Assembly: GCA_947174085.1 (NCBI GenBank)
Contig: CAMWHN010000154.1
Location: forward strand, 1-5,391
Direction of reading: 5' to 3'
DNA length: 5,391 nt
Source: an uncultured Ruminococcus sp.
GTDB taxonomy: Bacteria; Bacillota; Clostridia; Oscillospirales; Ruminococcaceae
Below are positions 4,591 to 5,391 of the stretch, piece after piece. The first letter of the stretch is position 1; each line of letters starts with the position of its first letter. The notes below the pieces were generated by a model. It searched no databases. It had not been told where the DNA came from and worked only from the letters and a program-made list of their open reading frames with translations. A program made the position numbers and the translations under genes.

Positions 4591-5391
4591 TTAAATTATT
4601 ATTTCACTGCCAATTGCTTTTTTAGTAACATAAATTTTAGACTCAATGCGGTTAATTAAAGATTCTACATGCGAAATCACGCCAATTAAACGCTTACCGT
4701 CTGCTAGTTTGCCTAATAAAGCAATTGCTTGATTTAAAGCTGTTTCATCAAGCGTTCCAAAGCCCTCATCAATAAACATAGCATCAATTTGAATACCTCC
4801 GCTACTTTCTTGAATGGCATCAGATAAGCCCAAAGCCAATGACAATGCAAGCATAAAAGATTCCCCACCAGAAAGCGTTGTGACATCACGCCATTGTCCT
4901 GTTGCACGGTCAAGAATTTCTAAATCAAGTCCAGATTTACTGTTTTTATTTTTTGCGGATTCACGATGACGCAAATCAAATTTATTATCTGTAAGAAATA
5001 TTAATCTCTGTCTTGCATTGGAAATCACACGTTGGAAATAATATTGCTGTACATAGGCTTCAAATGTTAATTTTTCTTCTCCAGTAAGAGTACCACTAAT
5101 TTTAGTATATAATCCCTCTAAAGATTGATATTTTTCTTTTATATTTTCATAAGCTTTGATTTTTTGTGGCAAGTTATTGGCAATTGTCTGATTATGATTT
5201 AAAATCATTTTTAGATTTTGGTATTTTGCCTCTAGCTCACTGCGCAAATTTTCTTTTTCTTTCTGTTTTTCTTGCAATTTTTCAATTTCTATTTTACATG
5301 TTCCGGCTGTTTCCTGTTCCAGATTTTTAACTGTTATTTGCAACTGCATATTTTTCGTATTATAATTTTGAATTTTCTGCTCTAATTTCTG
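4591..5391 (-). CDS. sbcC: SbcC, ATPase subunit of the SbcCD nuclease, C-terminal part (5' end outside window)
   Basis: The frame is open to the window edge, so only the last 266 residues of a protein normally around 1000 residues long are seen. The Met codon at 5349 is internal, because 14 sense codons precede it. About 1-120 is charged and heptad-like, the returning arm of the long coiled coil. The C-terminal ATPase half follows: the ABC signature 'LSGGE' (173-177), Walker B with the catalytic acid in 'MFIDEG' (205-210, Asp208-Glu209), the D-loop 'GTLDE', and the switch histidine in 'VISHV' (239-243). SbcC works with SbcD in a Rad50/Mre11-like complex that cleaves hairpins and trims protein-blocked DNA ends. 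The N-terminal Walker A half and zinc hook, and probably sbcD, lie to the right outside the window. The visible motifs look intact. It is a housekeeping neighbour, not obviously connected to the sigma operon. Confidence 0.93.
   Translation of the reverse strand, partial: QKLEQKIQNYNTKNMQLQITVKNLEQETAGTCKIEIEKLQEKQKEKENLRSELEAKYQNLKMILNHNQTIANNLPQKIKAYENIKEKYQSLEGLYTKISGTLTGEEKLTFEAYVQQYYFQRVISNARQRLIFLTDNKFDLRHRESAKNKNSKSGLDLEILDRATGQWRDVTTLSGGESFMLALSLALGLSDAIQESSGGIQIDAMFIDEGFGTLDETALNQAIALLGKLADGKRLIGVISHVESLINRIESKIYVTKKAIGSEIII

Noticed and set aside
5347..5349. ATG at 5349 as the start of a short SbcC-like protein
   Set aside because: The frame continues with sense codons to the window edge and the protein begins in mid coiled coil, so this is an internal Met.

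Overview
The window looks like chromosomal DNA from a low-GC member of the Bacillota, most likely the Clostridia (Ruminococcus/Oscillospiraceae-like is my guess). The evidence is the strong A+T bias (about one third G+C by eye), purine-rich Shine-Dalgarno sites (AAGGAGGA, AAGGGGGA), U-tract terminators, a zf-HC2 anti-sigma factor beginning with the 'C..IEDLLPLY' pattern common in clostridia, and a SigY-like ECF sigma factor with the 'SENWA.V..YRAK' signature. The family-level placement is inference.

Left half, + strand: about 380 bases of non-coding DNA precede a two-gene surface-polysaccharide operon. The non-coding part holds a long imperfect hairpin (88-171), a perfect consensus promoter (TTGACA-N17-TATAAT, 183-211) and a leader of about 160 nt. 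The leader has two mutually exclusive hairpins (221-242 followed by U6, and 232-270), a possible 18-codon leader peptide and a third hairpin just before the ribosome site. The operon encodes a monotopic phosphoglycosyl transferase (382-1107), the enzyme type that starts glycan assembly on undecaprenyl phosphate, and a Wzz-like chain-length/polysaccharide co-polymerase protein (1203-2756). A strong bidirectional terminator (2761-2793) closes the operon, so no flippase, polymerase, other glycosyltransferase or tyrosine kinase follows directly. The transferase lacks the aspartate of its catalytic Asp-Glu dyad, as if six bases had been deleted. The Wzz-like gene carries a perfect 28-bp palindrome plus a T-run near its 5' end.

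Right half, - strand: an ECF sigma factor (4483 down to 4019) and its membrane-bound zinc-finger anti-sigma factor (3990 down to 2800) form an operon. Upstream is a good ECF-type promoter (TGTAAG-N16-CGTCTA), which suggests autoregulation. The sigma gene ends in a run of nine A. A one-base backward slip there, or one extra A, extends the protein by a plausible 12-residue helical tail. That extended frame ends in a TGA overlapping the anti-sigma ATG as ATGA. I read this as slippage or a recent frameshift at the junction of the pair.

Right edge, - strand: the C-terminal 266 residues of SbcC, the ATPase of the SbcCD nuclease, are cut by the window end and are followed by a U-tract terminator at about 4552-4586.

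I saw no mobile element, CRISPR array, tRNA or rRNA. The two most noteworthy signals are the missing catalytic Asp in the transferase and the A9 slip site linking sigma and anti-sigma genes. Both are indel-type differences that could also be sequencing errors, so the base calls should be checked first.
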